Source of the DNA: Rhizobium sp. P32RR-XVIII
Lineage (GTDB): Bacteria; Pseudomonadota; Alphaproteobacteria; Rhizobiales; Rhizobiaceae
Reading direction: 5' to 3'
DNA length: 64,000 nt
NCBI RefSeq assembly: GCF_012641395.1
Contig: NZ_JABAIH010000008.1
Location: 124,001-188,000 of the forward strand
Shown here: one piece after another, positions 62,626-64,000 of the stretch
Position numbering within the stretch: position 1 is the stretch's first letter
Layout: every line of letters starts with the position of its first letter
Translations under genes and position numbers: made by a program
The notes under the pieces: generated by a model
What the model was told of the DNA's origin: nothing
What the model saw: the letters and a program-made list of their open reading frames with translations, nothing else
The model's database searches: none

Positions 62626-62983
62626 GCGCAGCGGTCCTGGTTTTTGCGAAGCGGCAGCGGCCAACGCCCACAAAGGAACGCCCTTGCCGCTTCCGCCACG
62701 CATCGCCGCTGTGTTCGTGCGGCCGATGATCACGGCTCCCGCCTTGCGCCAGTTTCGAATCCCGCGACTGTCAACCTCCGCAATTCTGTCCCTACGCGCC
62801 ACAGCACTCCAGCTCCAGAGCGCTGTTTCGGAGGAGCCCAGGAAAGACCGAAGCCGCCGAAATGCACTTCATCGAGGCAAAAGCGCAGGTTCCATCCAGA
62901 CAAAATCGGTAACTGGGCTGCCCTGCAAACCCCTTCATCCATCATAATTTTTCACGGCGACTTAAAGGAAAAAGGGCGGTGAT
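62626..62983. other. Intergenic region with amidase relic
   Basis: 358 bases between the TPP-enzyme gene and the kinase gene. Apart from the amidase fragment on the minus strand I see no gene or clear site. The junction may be the edge of the carboxylate island. Confidence 0.5.
62690..62802 (-). pseudogene. Amidase-signature-family relic
   Basis: The minus strand encodes RNWRKAGAVIIGRTNTAAMR, which matches the conserved amidase block (usual form LRAAGAVIIGRTNTPEF). The sequence before and after does not continue the family: stops and unrelated residues follow within about 15 codons each side, and no start is present. It is best read as the remnant of a deleted amidase gene. Confidence 0.4.
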
Positions 62984-64000
62984 GTGCTAACATCCCGGCT
63001 CTGGCCAACTTGGGTGGACGAACTGGAGACGAATGTTGCGGCCAGTTTGCCAGGAGAGCTGGGCCTGGCGGTGAAAGTCCTGCAGATGACCCCAACTTTT
63101 CGGTTCGGCACTGAAGATGACGGCAGTTTCCAGCTTCTATGGGAAGACGGCGAACGCGTCTTCTGCCGGGGGTGGCATCTCGACCCTGACGGGACACGTA
63201 AGCCCGTGCTCGCGGTGCTGCCCGCCGCGGAGCATCCGACGCCCGCCAGTCTCGATCGTCTCGCTCACGAATATGGATTGAAGGACGAACTGGACAGCGC
63301 ATGGGCGGCGCGGCCGCTGGAGCTCGTGCGTGAACACGGTCGGGCCGTGCTGGTGATCGAGGACCCCGGCAGCGAGCCGCTCGACCGGCTGCTCGGTGCT
63401 CCGATGGAGATGGGAGAGTTCCTGCGCCTGGCCGTCAATATCGCCGCGGCCGTGTGTCAGGTCCACCAGCAAGGTCTCGTTCACAAGGACATCAAGCCGG
63501 CGAACATCCTGCTCGCCGGCGCGGGCGGAGAGGTGCGGCTGACTGGCTTCGGCATCGCCTCGCGCCTGCGCCGCGAGGAGCAGGCGCCGAAACCTCCCGA
63601 GTCCATCAGCGGAACCCTGGCTTACATCGCGCCCGAGCAGACAGGACGCATGAACCGGTCGGTCGACTCCCGAAGCGACCTCTACTCACTCGGCGTGACC
63701 TTCTACCAGATGCTTACGGGCAATCTGCCCTTCACGGCCGCCGATCCGATGGAATGGGTACACTGCCATATCGCCAGGACGCCGGTCCCGCCCGCTGAGC
63801 GGTGCAAGACGGTACCCACCATGATCTCAGCGATCGTCGTGAAGCTGCTCGCCAAAACGGCCGAGGAGCGCTACCAGACTGCCGCCGGGGTCGAGCAGGA
63901 TCTTCGACGCTGCCTGACGCAGTGGGAAGCTCAGGGGCGGGTCGACGCCTTTCCACTGCGCCAGTACGACACGCCGGATCGGCTCCTGATCCCCGAAAGG
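62984..64000 (+). CDS. Serine/threonine kinase-like protein of the large AAA/sensor type, 3' end cut by the window
   Basis: 339 codons are visible and the frame is still open at the window end. GTG 62984 has AAGGG 7 bp upstream and follows an in-frame stop at 62963. The kinase core shows LVHKDIKPANILL near residue 163 (HRD as HKD), GTLAYIAPEQTGR, and SRSDLYSLGVTFYQMLTGNLPF. The DFG motif reads GFG (LTGFGIAS) and I see no glycine-rich loop. This arrangement is known from very large proteins that join a kinase-like domain to an ATPase domain, GAF domain and histidine kinase; the length here is unknown. Confidence 0.85.
   Translation, partial: MLTSRLWPTWVDELETNVAASLPGELGLAVKVLQMTPTFRFGTEDDGSFQLLWEDGERVFCRGWHLDPDGTRKPVLAVLPAAEHPTPASLDRLAHEYGLKDELDSAWAARPLELVREHGRAVLVIEDPGSEPLDRLLGAPMEMGEFLRLAVNIAAAVCQVHQQGLVHKDIKPANILLAGAGGEVRLTGFGIASRLRREEQAPKPPESISGTLAYIAPEQTGRMNRSVDSRSDLYSLGVTFYQMLTGNLPFTAADPMEWVHCHIARTPVPPAERCKTVPTMISAIVVKLLAKTAEERYQTAAGVEQDLRRCLTQWEAQGRVDAFPLRQYDTPDRLLIPER

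Noticed and set aside
59833..62802. 989-codon open frame on the minus strand opposite the aldehyde dehydrogenase and TPP-enzyme genes
   Set aside because: It is the codon-position shadow of two well-supported plus-strand genes. Its composition is rich in Arg, Gly, Asp and His with no domain, except the short amidase block at its beginning, which I report separately as a relic.
1..64000. tRNA genes, rRNA genes, CRISPR arrays, insertion sequences, att sites
   Set aside because: I read the intergenic regions for cloverleaf-like sequences, regular direct repeats, transposase motifs and terminal inverted repeats and found none. A covariance-model scan would settle the small RNAs.

Overview
The window reads as accessory metabolic DNA of an alphaproteobacterium, most likely a Rhizobiales/Rhizobiaceae member. 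The reasons are high GC, tight operons, many periplasmic-binding-protein transporters, and protein sequences that resemble Rhizobium/Ensifer/Agrobacterium homologues. That taxonomic call is from memory of the families, not from a search. I see no rRNA, tRNA, CRISPR array, integrase, insertion sequence or replication gene. The left edge cuts an aminotransferase and the right edge cuts a serine/threonine kinase-like regulator.

Region 1 (1-2.7 kb): the end of an amino-acid unit, with a PLP aminotransferase, a family-3 substrate-binding protein and one permease.

Region 2 (2.7-28.4 kb): a large aromatic/CoA-thioester catabolic island. It has two MarR regulators, two PYROXD2-like FAD oxidoreductases flanking a cyclase-family hydrolase, an AAHS-type aromatic-acid transporter and indolepyruvate:ferredoxin oxidoreductase (iorA-iorB). 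A complete dipeptide-type ABC importer follows. A long operon then encodes an FAD monooxygenase/old-yellow-enzyme fusion (salicylyl-CoA 5-hydroxylase / 2-aminobenzoyl-CoA monooxygenase-reductase type), SDR, enoyl-CoA hydratase, two acyl-CoA dehydrogenases (one glutaryl-CoA dehydrogenase-like), a thioesterase, a Rid-family protein and a hydratase/3-hydroxyacyl-CoA dehydrogenase fusion. Two families of near-palindromic sites recur in front of these transcription units and suggest two co-ordinated MarR-type regulons. My reading (inference) is a route from an arylpyruvate such as indolepyruvate, through CoA thioesters and dearomatisation of an aminobenzoyl-CoA-like intermediate, to beta-oxidation.

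Region 3 (28.8-35.2 kb): a Ugp-like ABC importer operon containing a glycerophosphodiester phosphodiesterase and ending in an RpiR/MurR-type SIS-domain regulator. A lone VOC-family protein follows.

Region 4 (35.2-62.6 kb): a carboxylate catabolic island built around three MmgE/PrpD paralogues, two LigI-like amidohydrolases and an isocitrate/isopropylmalate-dehydrogenase-family enzyme. It has two complete Fe(III)-type ABC importers and one tripartite tricarboxylate transporter (TctA, TctB and three TctC-like proteins). Two LysR regulators are present. A final operon (2-hydroxyacid dehydrogenase, aldehyde dehydrogenase, TPP-dependent decarboxylase-like enzyme) could convert a 2-hydroxyacid to the one-carbon-shorter acid. 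A 52-bp promoter/operator module occurs twice, with compensatory changes in its inverted repeat, and ties the first PrpD-transporter operon to the LysR/dehydrogenase operon.

Region 5 (62.6-64 kb): a short amidase relic and the start of a large PknB-like kinase with a degenerate DFG motif.
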